DNA of 64,000 nt from Oceaniferula spumae (GTDB taxonomy: Bacteria > Verrucomicrobiota > Verrucomicrobiia > Verrucomicrobiales > Akkermansiaceae), in NCBI RefSeq assembly GCF_042849255.1, contig NZ_AP026866.1, positions 4,526,001 to 4,590,000 of the forward strand, read 5' to 3'. The translations under genes and the position numbers were made by a program. Below the pieces are notes generated by a model. That model saw only the letters and a program-made list of their open reading frames with translations. It made no database searches and had not been told where the DNA came from. Shown piece by piece: positions 26,871-35,185 of this stretch; position 1 is the first letter of the stretch, and the number at the start of each line of letters is the position of its first letter.

Positions 26871-28562
26871 ATGACAACCGCCCGCTCCCACACCTTTTTT
26901 CGCAAGCTTCTCTACGCGCTTATCTTACTTCCCCTTACCACAGGCACCGCCTTTGCCGCAACCATCGGAGAGGGACTGGACAATACCTTGGCACCAATCG
27001 CGGACTTTCTGGAATCGATTATTTTCTATTCTGTTCCGGTCGCTGGGCAATCGCTTCCCGTTATTCTCGTCATATTAGGCGGCACCGCCATTTTTCTAAC
27101 GATTTATTTCAAATTCATCAATCTACGTTCTGTGGGATTGGCTTTCAGAACGGCTCGGGGGAAATACACCCGTCCAGACGCGCCAGGTCAGATTACTCAC
27201 TTCCAAGCATTGACTGCCGCATTGTCGGCAACGGTCGGCCTTGGAAACATCGCAGGTGTCGCTGTGGCCGTGGGCATGGGCGGACCGGGAGCTACATTCT
27301 GGATGATCCTCATGGGGCTCTGTGGCATGACCACCAAGTTCTGTGAGTGCACATTAGGGGTTAAATACCGGAAGTTTGATAGCAAAGGCCGAGTGCAAGG
27401 CGGAGCCATGTATTACCTCAGCCAGGGACTGAAGGAAAAAGGTTTAGGCAAATTGGGCATCGGGCTGGCGATCTTTTTTGCGATCATGTGTGTCGGTGGA
27501 GCTTTGGGGGCAGGGAACATGTTCCAAGCAAATCAAGCAGCTTCACAGGTGAGCAATGCTTTTGGTGTGTTTGAAGAGAGCAAAGTCGTCTTCGGTTTCA
27601 TCCTCGCTGTGATTGTCGGCTTGGTGATTATCGGGGGGATCGTATCGATTGCCCGTGTCACTTCCTTACTCGTGCCATTCATGTGCGGTATCTATCTCAT
27701 CGCCACATTCGCCATTCTGATAACGAATAGTGACAAGCTTGGCGATGCATTCGCTCAGATCGTGACTGGGGCGTTCACGCCGATGGCTGTGGGTGGTGGT
27801 TTTGTGGGTGTTCTTATTCAAGGCATTAAACGCGCTGCCTTTTCTAACGAGGCCGGTATTGGCTCCGCTCCTATCGCCCACTCGGCGGTCAAAACAGATA
27901 AAGCTGCGAGTGAGGGGCTGGTTGCATTGTTAGAGCCCTTCACTGATACCGTCGTAGTTTGCACGATGACAGCACTCGTACTCGTCGTAACCGGCGTGTG
28001 GAAAGTGGATGCGGTTGTGAAGCAAGATGCTACTGCACTCTATGCCTCACCAGGGGTGGAACAAGTTGTCGTAGGTCAGGCCACGGCCGGACAAGAATTG
28101 CGAATACTGGAAAAATCTGAAGACGGCGAATATGGAAAAGTCTGGCGCGATAAGGAAGAGCCCGTCTGGGTAGCGATGGAGGGTGTTGACACGGTAGAAG
28201 GTGTTGCCAAAACATCGAGAGCCTTCAAAACCGAGTTCACTTGGTTCCCTAAAGTTCTGGCGGTTGCAGTTCTACTATTCGCCTTCTCGACCATGATTTC
28301 TTGGTCCTACTACGGTGAGCAAGCTGTTATCTATCTCTGCGGAGGCCCCAATCCGATCGCAGTTTTACTCTATAAACTTTTCTTCTGCGCGTTTGTTGTG
28401 GTCGGCTCGGTGGCATCTCTGGGTAACGTCATCCGGGTCTCTGACGCCATGCTTTTCGCCATGGTATTTCCTAACATGATTGGTCTTTATCTTCTTCTTC
28501 CCGTTGTGAAGAAAGAGCTAGCTATTTTCCGTCAGCACGTGGCAGAAGTTGAAGGCAAGTAA
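26871..28562 (+). CDS. Alanine/glycine:cation symporter family protein with SH3-like insertion
   Basis: Sodium-coupled amino-acid symporter (AGCS family, AlsT/DagA type) in the inner membrane, 563 aa. Family motifs are present: ALSATVGLGNIAGVA, GPGATFWMI, NEAGIGSAPIAHS and STMISWSYYGEQA. Unusually, about 66 residues (378-443) are inserted between the membrane helix ending TGVW and the helix after GVAKTSRAF. The insert looks like a bacterial SH3 domain (LYASPG...ATAGQELRILE...GEYGKVW...EPVWV), presumably extracytoplasmic. A cleavable-looking signal precedes the first helix. The ATG at 26871 is used; an upstream start at 26766 has no support. Confidence 0.88.
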   Translation: MTTARSHTFFRKLLYALILLPLTTGTAFAATIGEGLDNTLAPIADFLESIIFYSVPVAGQSLPVILVILGGTAIFLTIYFKFINLRSVGLAFRTARGKYTRPDAPGQITHFQALTAALSATVGLGNIAGVAVAVGMGGPGATFWMILMGLCGMTTKFCECTLGVKYRKFDSKGRVQGGAMYYLSQGLKEKGLGKLGIGLAIFFAIMCVGGALGAGNMFQANQAASQVSNAFGVFEESKVVFGFILAVIVGLVIIGGIVSIARVTSLLVPFMCGIYLIATFAILITNSDKLGDAFAQIVTGAFTPMAVGGGFVGVLIQGIKRAAFSNEAGIGSAPIAHSAVKTDKAASEGLVALLEPFTDTVVVCTMTALVLVVTGVWKVDAVVKQDATALYASPGVEQVVVGQATAGQELRILEKSEDGEYGKVWRDKEEPVWVAMEGVDTVEGVAKTSRAFKTEFTWFPKVLAVAVLLFAFSTMISWSYYGEQAVIYLCGGPNPIAVLLYKLFFCAFVVVGSVASLGNVIRVSDAMLFAMVFPNMIGLYLLLPVVKKELAIFRQHVAEVEGK

Positions 28563-28574
28563 CCAATCACTCTT

Positions 28575-29630
28575 ATGCCTCATACACTCAATTTCAGACG
28601 TGCGAAGCTGACCATGTTGTCACTCGCGCGGGTGGGGAACCCACTTCGATCAGAACCGCTGCGCACTTCCAAGGAGTTGTGCACTCTCTCCGATGCGGAT
28701 AATGCGATTCTAACACCGTCTTTCCTCAAGCCCTTCAAGGCCTTGGAGCGGCGTGCATTCGCGCATCATTCATCTTTGGAACTCAACGAGGTATATCGCT
28801 ATGCGGCGACTATTTTTGAATCCAAAGAAACCCTCTGCGAACAAGGCCGGAAGATAGCGCGTCATCTCTATAACACGTCCAAGCATCCCAACATCAAGGC
28901 TGGCGATCTTTGTGTGGCTCTGGTTGAGGATGTACTGGTCGATGGAGATCCGTTGCAGGCGATCAGCATCATCAAGTCTGAGAGTCGTGTGCCTTTCCTT
29001 GAGGTCACCGATGCCGATGGGAATCTTCAGCTCGTTACCCATCAGGGGATATCACCTGATAAAATCGACAAAGGCTGCCTGATCGTGAATTGCGACAAAG
29101 AAGGAGGGTTCCTCGTTTATACTTTCGATAAAACCAGCTCGGGCACGAATTTCTGGATGCGCGATTTCCTCGGGGTGAAATTCCGTCGCGATGATGACTT
29201 CATGACCAAGCGTTATGCCGACATGTGTGTTTCCTTTGCCAAGGAGGGACTTCCGGAGGAGATGGGTGCGGAGGAAAAATGCCGCGTTGCGAACCAAGCG
29301 ATCGGTTATTTTGAGGAGCGCGATGAGTTTGACCTCAAACATTTCCGCGAGGAAGCCCTCAAAGAGCCGGAAATTATTGAGAAATTTGACGAATTCCGTG
29401 GCCAGCAGGATGAAGAGGACGGAGCAAAGCTGGAAGAAACCTTCACCATCGACAAGAAAATCGCACGGAAGGCAGGCAATCGATTTCGCAGCACGATCAA
29501 GCTGGACTCAGGAGTAAATCTTAGTTTTGCCCCCGCTTTCAAGGAATCTGATGCCTCCGTCTTTGAACGCGGATTCGATGACGAGAAGCAGATGAAATAC
29601 GTAAAAATTTACTATCAAGAGGAAATCTAG
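28575..29630 (+). CDS. Nucleoid-associated protein, NdpA/YejK-like
   Basis: 351 aa protein matching the 37-kDa nucleoid-associated protein family. Recognisable parts are LNEVYRYAATIFES, AGDLCVALVEDVLVDG, DKGCLIVNCDKE and a C-terminal region with TIKLDSGVNLSFAP. Family members associate with DNA in the cytoplasm; the precise role is unclear. It starts 12 nt after the symporter stop and may be co-transcribed, although no functional link is evident. Confidence 0.78.
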   Translation: MPHTLNFRRAKLTMLSLARVGNPLRSEPLRTSKELCTLSDADNAILTPSFLKPFKALERRAFAHHSSLELNEVYRYAATIFESKETLCEQGRKIARHLYNTSKHPNIKAGDLCVALVEDVLVDGDPLQAISIIKSESRVPFLEVTDADGNLQLVTHQGISPDKIDKGCLIVNCDKEGGFLVYTFDKTSSGTNFWMRDFLGVKFRRDDDFMTKRYADMCVSFAKEGLPEEMGAEEKCRVANQAIGYFEERDEFDLKHFREEALKEPEIIEKFDEFRGQQDEEDGAKLEETFTIDKKIARKAGNRFRSTIKLDSGVNLSFAPAFKESDASVFERGFDDEKQMKYVKIYYQEEI

Positions 29631-29760
29631 CCCCTATTTTGCCTGATTGGAAATTTTTTTTGCGGCTCGAAATTGGCCAAAACTATTGAACTGTCTTATT
29701 TTTAACGTTTTAGGTGAGACTAAAACAAAATAAAGGTAAAAAAACCGCTGGCCAACCGCC

Positions 29761-29776
29761 GTGTGATGTATCACAC
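29761..29776. promoter_or_regulatory. Palindromic operator-like site upstream of M15 peptidase
   Basis: GTGTGATGTATCACAC is an inverted repeat with 6-bp arms and a 4-nt centre, lying 11 nt before the ATG at 29787. A protein bound here would block translation initiation or transcription. The half-sites TGTGA/TCACA equal those of the nuo palindrome at 61671, but the spacing is 4 rather than 6. Confidence 0.45.
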
Positions 29777-29786
29777 TCCTCCCGCA

Positions 29787-30455
29787 ATGGGTGAACAAAA
29801 TACGAATAACACACACAACGATCTCTTGATCGGCGGGGGAATCCCGCAACACCTCAAGCCGCGACCCTTAACAACGGCTTTTAACCGTAGAAACTTCCTT
29901 ACAACAGCCGGCATCGCTGGCGCCGCAGTCATCGTCGGAGCTCCAAAAAGTCAAGGTGCCTTCTTTGGCCTGATGGACGATAAGCCAGTTCCTGGTATCC
30001 CACACGCCTGGGTTCAGGCGAAGGGATCAGATGTAACTCGCTATGCGCGATTCATTCTGAGTCTCAACCTGCGCAACATCACTCCGCGCATGGTGCTTGC
30101 CCCACATTTCAAGACACGTGGCAGCATTCATAACAGCTTGCCACCAAAGACATATTGGAAGCAAATGGGAGCCACTCTCAAAGTTGTTGACGGCATGATT
30201 GCCCGTATGGGATCGCCACTTCGCGAGATCACATCAGCTTACCGCAGTCCACGCTACAACCGTGCTGTCGGAGGAAAGAGCCGCTCTTATCACATGCAAA
30301 ACCTTGCTGTTGATCTTCAGTTCCAAGGCGTCTCACCTTATCACGCAGCCTACGTTGCCAAACAGATGCGCTCACAAGGTGCATTCAGAGGCGGCATCGG
30401 CCGCTACTCCAGTTTCGTGCACGTTGACACACGTGGAACCAACGTCGACTGGTAA
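29787..30455 (+). CDS. Tat-exported M15-type peptidase (DUF882/peptidase M15A-like), copy 1
   Basis: 222 aa protein with a twin-arginine signal (NRRNFLTTAGIAGAA, Arg34-Arg35), so it is likely folded with metal before export. The C-terminal half matches the M15A/VanY-like zinc peptidase family: SAYRSPRYN, SYHMQNLAVD (ligands H169, D176) and FVHVDTRG (H212). Family members cut peptidoglycan peptides. GTG 29763 or ATG 29766 could also serve as starts, but they fall inside the palindrome at 29761-29776, so ATG 29787 is preferred. A paralogue lies 294 nt downstream. Confidence 0.82.
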   Translation: MGEQNTNNTHNDLLIGGGIPQHLKPRPLTTAFNRRNFLTTAGIAGAAVIVGAPKSQGAFFGLMDDKPVPGIPHAWVQAKGSDVTRYARFILSLNLRNITPRMVLAPHFKTRGSIHNSLPPKTYWKQMGATLKVVDGMIARMGSPLREITSAYRSPRYNRAVGGKSRSYHMQNLAVDLQFQGVSPYHAAYVAKQMRSQGAFRGGIGRYSSFVHVDTRGTNVDW

Positions 30456-30477
30456 TCGGCAGATTTTAAAATTTTAC

Positions 30478-30514
30478 AACGCTCGGTCTGACTGGTTCAC
30501 GCCGGGCGTTTTTT
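30478..30514 (+). terminator. Rho-independent terminator
   Basis: AACGCTCGG (30478-30486) pairs with CCGGGCGTT (30502-30510), one G-U pair, followed by TTTT. It is located 22 nt after the first M15 peptidase and separates it from its paralogue. The rest of 30515-30749 is AT-rich with no gene seen. Confidence 0.8.
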
Positions 30515-30749
30515 CTACACAGAACAGCGTTACGATCTTCGTTTGATTTTTGTAACACACACAATGTCAGATGGTTGATGTTGTGAGTCGAAGCGGGGGA
30601 GCAATCGTATCGTTCACGCAGACATAGGACTGTGAGCACGAATACTGATTTATGTTAGTTTACAAATATATTTAAAATACCTTAACTTTATCGTTGCCAG
30701 CCCCCTAAAGTAAGGGTATAAGCGGGCGAAATTCACAAAAAAAGTCAAC

Positions 30750-31385
30750 ATGGAAGAGCTAAATAAAGGAGCGCAGCTACAAAACCACGATCACGGGGGC
30801 ATTCTGGATGCATACGGACGTAGACGCTTTTTAGGATTAGCTGCCGCTGCTACAGCAGGTGTTATGTTGACCTCTGACGAAGCAGATGCCGGATTATTCG
30901 GATATTCTAAAAAACCTGTCGCCGGAATACCGGATTCCTGGGTGAGACTCAAAGGGACGGATGTCTATCGCTACGCCAATTTTGTCAAAGGGCTCCGTCT
31001 CAGGAATATCACCCCGCGTATGGTGCTGGCGCCACATTTCAAAACCCGGGGCAATACCGTGAATTCACTCCCGCCTCAAAGCATGTGGAAACAAATGGCT
31101 CCAACACTCAAAATCATCGATCAAATGGCCGGTGAAATGGGGGCTCCAGTGAGAGAGATTATTTCAGCTTACCGCAGTCCCCGCTATAATTACGCCGTCC
31201 GCGGTAAATCCAGATCACTACACATGGCAAACCAAGCCGTCGATGTAGTCTTCCACGGAGTTTCTCCCTACCACGTTGCCAGCGTAGCTCGTCATCTCCG
31301 CGACAAACGCAAATTCGAAGGCGGTGTCGGACTTTACAGCAGCTTCGTTCATGTAGATACCCGCGGTTATAACGCCGATTGGTAA
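30750..31385 (+). CDS. Tat-exported M15-type peptidase, copy 2
   Basis: 211 aa paralogue of the preceding gene. The Tat signal is GRRRFLGLAAAA (Arg24-26). The zinc site is kept: SAYRSPRYN, SLHMANQAVD (H158, D165) and FVHVDTRG (H201). Shared blocks such as LRNITPRMVLAPHFKTRG show a tandem duplication, while N-termini and some loops differ. It has its own upstream region with no shared operator, and its own terminator, so the two copies may be used under different conditions. Confidence 0.82.
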   Translation: MEELNKGAQLQNHDHGGILDAYGRRRFLGLAAAATAGVMLTSDEADAGLFGYSKKPVAGIPDSWVRLKGTDVYRYANFVKGLRLRNITPRMVLAPHFKTRGNTVNSLPPQSMWKQMAPTLKIIDQMAGEMGAPVREIISAYRSPRYNYAVRGKSRSLHMANQAVDVVFHGVSPYHVASVARHLRDKRKFEGGVGLYSSFVHVDTRGYNADW

Positions 31386-31417
31386 GACACCCAAATTCCC
31401 AAGCGCCCTAGGGTCGC

Positions 31418-31460
31418 AAAAAAGCCAAGGAAAGGTAATAACCTTCACCTTGGCTTTTTT
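31418..31460. terminator. Bidirectional terminator between convergent genes
   Basis: AAAAAAGCCAAGG (31418-31430) and CCTTGGCTTTTTT (31448-31460) form a 13-bp stem with A- and T-runs suited to both directions. The loop itself holds a smaller AAGGT/ACCTT hairpin. It serves the second M15 gene (+) and the DoxX-like gene (-). Confidence 0.88.
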
Positions 31461-31474
31461 GAGTTAAATGGCTT

Positions 31475-31861
31475 CTAGTTTAATAATCCGAGGAATTTTT
31501 TGCGTCCGACATACAATAGATACGCGGACAAGACTGAAACTACGATGACAGGTGGTGCAAAGACAGCACCGTGGCCTTTGATGATGACATTGATCGCAAT
31601 GATGTTGATCACAATGGGTCCCAGCACCAGCAGTCCGAAATTACGAGTCTTAGGGATCGCGACTAGCAGTCCACCGATGATTTCAAACACTTTGATGAAA
31701 TCGAGATAGCCACTCTTACCAATGGAAATAAAGAAGCCCGCCGTGTGCGGCCCGGCTTCTCCACCACTAGGCATGGTTAAAAAATTAAGGAAATTGTTGA
31801 GCCCGAATGTGATAAAGGCAAGCCCGAGCAAAGCCCCAGCGATGTTAGGTATATGTTTCAT
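31475..31861 (-). CDS. DoxX-family membrane protein
   Basis: 128 aa with four hydrophobic segments (about 7-29, 42-62, 73-95, 100-118), matching small DoxX/DoxD-like membrane proteins. Function in this subfamily is poorly defined; some associate with redox or thiol stress proteins. It lies 2 nt after the stop of the FMN reductase gene, so it forms an operon with it and pirin. Confidence 0.75.
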   Translation of the reverse strand: MKHIPNIAGALLGLAFITFGLNNFLNFLTMPSGGEAGPHTAGFFISIGKSGYLDFIKVFEIIGGLLVAIPKTRNFGLLVLGPIVINIIAINVIIKGHGAVFAPPVIVVSVLSAYLLYVGRKKFLGLLN

Positions 31862-31863
31862 AG

Positions 31864-32421
31864 TTAGTTGTTGTTAGATTGAGATAGGGCCACGACAAAA
31901 GTATCTACAGCCTCTTGCAGTTGTGAGGAGAGAGAAGGATCGCTTATTCCGTCATCGGAAAAATGATCGTAGAAACTAGGTAAGCTGAAGTTTGCCGCAA
32001 GCTGCGCTCCCATGCGAGAAAATGTGGCTTTTCCGGCTTCCATCACTGTGGCTCCTCCTCGTGCACCCGGTGACGTGCTTAGTAATAACATCGTTTTGCC
32101 CTGCCAGACTTTTTGTTCGATTCGTGATAACCAATCGTAGAGATTTTTGAAAGCGGCGCTATAAGATCCATTGTGCTCTGCCAATGACAGCACAATGGCG
32201 TCGTGTTCACCGATGAGCTTGAAAAATCGCTCAGCATCCGCAGGGGACCCCAATTCCTTTTCTTTGTCTTCACTGAAGATAGGGAGATCGAGATCACGCA
32301 GGTCGAATTTCGTGACCTCGGCGTCTCCGAGTTGTTGTTGTGCTAGTCCGGCTGCGTAGTTTGCCAGCTGGCGATTGATCGATGTGGAGCTGGTGGATGC
32401 TCCGAATGACAATATTTTCAT
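31864..32421 (-). CDS. NAD(P)H-dependent FMN reductase
   Basis: Flavodoxin-like fold protein of 185 aa. The N-terminal flavin phosphate loop is FGASTSSTSINRQLA; the flavin-ring loop is LAEHNGSYSAAFKNLYDWLSR; a later STSPGARGG motif is typical of the ArsH/ChrR/SsuE-type NADPH-dependent FMN reductase family. It may reduce quinones or flavins. It sits between pirin and the DoxX-like gene, downstream of a divergent LysR regulator, a layout typical of an inducible quinone or electrophile response. Confidence 0.85.
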   Translation of the reverse strand: MKILSFGASTSSTSINRQLANYAAGLAQQQLGDAEVTKFDLRDLDLPIFSEDKEKELGSPADAERFFKLIGEHDAIVLSLAEHNGSYSAAFKNLYDWLSRIEQKVWQGKTMLLLSTSPGARGGATVMEAGKATFSRMGAQLAANFSLPSFYDHFSDDGISDPSLSSQLQEAVDTFVVALSQSNNN

Positions 32422-32472
32422 AGAGTAGTTCGTTAGGTGGTAGTTTCTGTTAGTTGATATGATTGATGGGAG

Positions 32473-33192
32473 TTAACCTAGCTGGAACAGGAGAAATTCA
32501 CTGTCGCTCTTGGCCTGAAGCGCGAGTTGGCTGTTTTCCAAAGCGACAGCATCTCCAGCATGAAGTATATTGCCGTCTAACTCGAGCTCACCCTTGATCA
32601 TTTGCAGCCACATGTGAGGGAGCTGATCATTGCAGTCCTGGGTGAGCGTGGCTCCTGTCTCCAGCTGGCCGAAGTAGATTTCAGCATGCTGTCGCATTTC
32701 AAATGAACCATTTTTGCCATCGCCCGAGGCGAACAATGTAAGCGCATTGTTCTGTTTGATAGCATTCGTGTCCATATCGGCATAGCGCGGACTGCCTCCG
32801 TCTTGGTTCGGAGTGATCCAGATTTGCAGCAGATGCACAGGCTCGCTCACAGATGGGTTAAGTTCGGAGTGCATGACGCCTTCTCCGGCAGACATGTATT
32901 GGAATTCACCGGCCTTGATCACGCGGCCGTTCCCCATGGAATCCTCGTGCTCCAGTTGTCCAGATATGATGTAGGTGAAGATTTCCATGGATGAGTGAGG
33001 GTGCATGCCAAAGCCCTTACCTGGGGCAATGGTGTCTTCGTTGATTACGCGCAGACTGTGATATCCCATATGTGCCGGATCATAGTAATCGGCAAAGGAA
33101 AAGGTATGCCAAGAGTCTAGCCAGCCGTGGCCGGCGTGACCGCGTTCATCAGCTCGGAGGATCGAGATCTTGGTTGGGTTGTCTGTTTTCAT
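32473..33192 (-). CDS. Pirin-family (YhhW-like) bicupin
   Basis: 239 aa pirin with the N-terminal cupin metal site H64, H66, H108 and E110 (GMHPHSSMEIFTY; GVMHSE). Family members bind Fe or another metal, and several act as quercetin 2,3-dioxygenases. The N-terminal motif SILRADERGHAGHGWLDSWHTF is characteristic. The ATG at 33192 is used; in-frame starts as far as 33468 run through the divergent LysR gene and are rejected. It is the first gene of a three-gene minus-strand operon. Confidence 0.9.
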   Translation of the reverse strand: MKTDNPTKISILRADERGHAGHGWLDSWHTFSFADYYDPAHMGYHSLRVINEDTIAPGKGFGMHPHSSMEIFTYIISGQLEHEDSMGNGRVIKAGEFQYMSAGEGVMHSELNPSVSEPVHLLQIWITPNQDGGSPRYADMDTNAIKQNNALTLFASGDGKNGSFEMRQHAEIYFGQLETGATLTQDCNDQLPHMWLQMIKGELELDGNILHAGDAVALENSQLALQAKSDSEFLLFQLG

Positions 33193-33246
33193 GGGAGCAA
33201 GATGCCTTGGTTTCCTCCCTTTGGCTAATTCGCTGTTTTTATGCTT

Positions 33247-33274
33247 AGTATGCAAAAATAATATACTTGAGTAT
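33247..33274. promoter_or_regulatory. Candidate LysR operator
   Basis: Three half-sites lie in the 109-nt divergent region: AGTAT (33247-33251), ATACT (33263-33267) and AGTAT (33270-33274). AGTAT-N11-ATACT fits the spacing seen for LysR-type recognition sites, and ATACTTGAGTAT is a second dyad. The regulator gene is adjacent, so autoregulation and control of the pirin operon are likely. Confidence 0.5.
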
Positions 33275-33301
33275 CTGATATGAGAATTCACTGTATGTGG
33301 G

Positions 33302-34171
33302 ATGAATCTAGAGCATCTTCGAAATTTTATTGAAGTAGCCAAGGAAATGAACATTTCTACAGCTGCTAGAAAGCGGAGACTGACCCAGCCAGCACTTAGC
33401 AGACAGATGGCCGTCTTTGAAAACGACACCGGCTGGTCACTGTTCGAGCGTGGCCCGAAATCCATCAAATTGACTCGCGATGGTGAAGTTGTATTCAGAC
33501 TCGGTCAGGAGATGTTAGGGCAGGTGGACCGTATTGAAATGCAGATGCGTCGCGAGATTGAAGGAGAGGAAATCAGAATTGCCTACGCACCCTCGCTTGC
33601 CGCTGAGATACTGCAAAAGGCAATATCTCGATACTCCCAGCTATACCCCCAAGTGAGGGTGACGCTGGCGGATTGTAGTAGCGAGGAAATGGTCAGAGGA
33701 CTCCGACACGATGAGTATGATCTGATCCTTGGAGTCGTATCTGCTGAGGAAGAGTTCGAGTGGACCACCTTGAGACAGGACCAGTTTGTTCTAGCTGTTC
33801 CGCTTGATCATCGTTTAGCCAAGAAGCGAAAGATAACACCATCCGATTTAGACCAACAAAAGCTACTGCTTCTCTCCCGCACTGATTATCCAGGTTACTG
33901 GACCGAGGTCAGTGCGTATTTCCAACAACAAGGGATCAATGCCAAGGTAGCTGGTGAGTTCGACGGACTTTCCAGCTTAAAACTTGGCCTCGAAGCGGGA
34001 CTTGGCATGGCACTTGTCGCTTCAAGATCTCAGCTTGGAAATAAGATTAAATTGAAAAAAATCGACCCGGCACCTGCACCTATTTGCATCGCAGCAGGCC
34101 GAAGAAAACAACGTGGCCCTGAGCCATGGGTAGACGCCTTTTTAGCCGAACTCCATAGCGCGGTGCGCTGA
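33302..34171 (+). CDS. LysR-family transcriptional regulator
   Basis: 289 aa with an N-terminal winged helix-turn-helix (about 1-60; FIEVAKEMNISTAARKR, LTQPALSRQM) and a periplasmic-binding-protein-like effector domain (about 88-289). It is transcribed divergently from pirin, FMN reductase and DoxX, its probable targets. The effector is unknown; an aromatic or quinone compound is a reasonable guess from the target genes. Confidence 0.92.
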   Translation: MNLEHLRNFIEVAKEMNISTAARKRRLTQPALSRQMAVFENDTGWSLFERGPKSIKLTRDGEVVFRLGQEMLGQVDRIEMQMRREIEGEEIRIAYAPSLAAEILQKAISRYSQLYPQVRVTLADCSSEEMVRGLRHDEYDLILGVVSAEEEFEWTTLRQDQFVLAVPLDHRLAKKRKITPSDLDQQKLLLLSRTDYPGYWTEVSAYFQQQGINAKVAGEFDGLSSLKLGLEAGLGMALVASRSQLGNKIKLKKIDPAPAPICIAAGRRKQRGPEPWVDAFLAELHSAVR

Positions 34172-34522
34172 GTTTGAGTGCAGCGTTTTTCAACCAATAT
34201 AAAACTCGTCATCGTATGAGCGGTAGCGAGCATCAAGCTAAGTCTTAGCGAGCTTAAGTTAGGTAGAGTCGACTTTCAAACCCAGATCCTAGTCGCACAA
34301 TCTGTCATGGAAGATTAATCGTTGAATGATTATTTGCTGCCATCATAGGGAAAGCGACTCATCGAAATGACAATTATGATTCATGTTAGAAAATGAGCTT
34401 AAGACATATAAATTTCTTGATAGAAATTTCCTAACATGTTAGGTGTCTGTGTGTGTTCTAACAGCCTCCACTTAATTGGTATTTGGGGGGGCGAACAACA
34501 ACAACAACGCTCCTTAAAAAAC
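34172..34522. other. 351-nt intergenic region rich in palindromes
   Basis: No gene seen. It contains GCTAAGTCTTAGC (34237-34249, one-base centre), TAGCGAGC twice (34224-34231, 34246-34253), AATTTCT/AGAAATT (34411-34417, 34422-34428) and the perfect 14-bp palindrome CCTAACATGTTAGG (34430-34443). The last two lie about 80-110 nt before the PEP-CTERM start and are candidate operators. An ACAACAACAAC stretch precedes the start codon. Confidence 0.5.
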
Positions 34523-35122
34523 ATGAAACATACGATAACTCACAAAGTGGGAAAACCTCTAAGAAATTCACTAATCGCCCTGATTTTTCTAACTAGTTCT
34601 GCCTCGGCAGCAGTCACTTTCAATTTTGGTGACATTGCCCTGGGACCTGGGGCATCGAGTACCACGCTGACTGGGGTTGTGTCAGGACTGGAATCTATTG
34701 ATGTTTATTTTGATTATTCTACCAGCGGTGATGGTTCTTGGTCATCAGATTATGTTGCGGATATTCAAGACCCTAATGGTAATATTGTTACTCTAGGTGA
34801 TGGCATAGGGGTTAATGCTGGTGATATAGTTTATTCTGATGGTGATGCTATAGGGGCAGACGGCCGCCAAGTGGGGTCTACCAGCGCTGGTTCTTTCGGC
34901 ACTAGGTTTAGCCTAACACAGATTATTGCGATTAGCTCGACGTTTGGAGATGATGGGACTTATTTGGTGAACTTTAGGGATGGATGGGCTAGTGGGAGTG
35001 ATATAGAAACACTCTCTCAGGCTAGAGTTGTTTTTAATACGACAGTTACTGCAGTCCCTGAGCCATCTACGGCTCTATTGCTTGGCGGATTGGGCCTCTT
35101 TGCTTTCCGCCGTCGCCGCTAG
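34523..35122 (+). CDS. Small PEP-CTERM sorted secreted protein
   Basis: 199 aa with a basic N-terminus and signal peptide (about 1-30, ending ASA). A Gly/Ser/Asp-rich beta-type region (about 31-170) shows no recognised catalytic domain. The tail VPEPSTALLLGGLGLFAF-RRRR is a clear PEP-CTERM sorting signal. Base composition is more AT-rich than neighbouring genes. Likely a surface or matrix component. The ATG at 34523 fits the signal; in-frame codons from 34436 have none. Confidence 0.8.
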   Translation: MKHTITHKVGKPLRNSLIALIFLTSSASAAVTFNFGDIALGPGASSTTLTGVVSGLESIDVYFDYSTSGDGSWSSDYVADIQDPNGNIVTLGDGIGVNAGDIVYSDGDAIGADGRQVGSTSAGSFGTRFSLTQIIAISSTFGDDGTYLVNFRDGWASGSDIETLSQARVVFNTTVTAVPEPSTALLLGGLGLFAFRRRR

Positions 35123-35149
35123 TAAGTTTTACCAGAACGATCTTAACAT

Positions 35150-35182
35150 AGAGCCCGCTGAAGTGATTCTGCGGGCTTTTTA
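35150..35182. terminator. Rho-independent terminator between convergent genes
   Basis: AGCCCGC (35152-35158) and GCGGGCT (35171-35177), followed by TTTTT. It serves the PEP-CTERM gene and may also stop the sufS transcript arriving from the other side. Confidence 0.75.
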
Positions 35183-35185
35183 CAT

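Noticed and set aside
33193..33468. Long N-terminal extension of pirin
   Set aside because: It would run through the divergent LysR start region and has no pirin homology; the ATG at 33192 fits the family.
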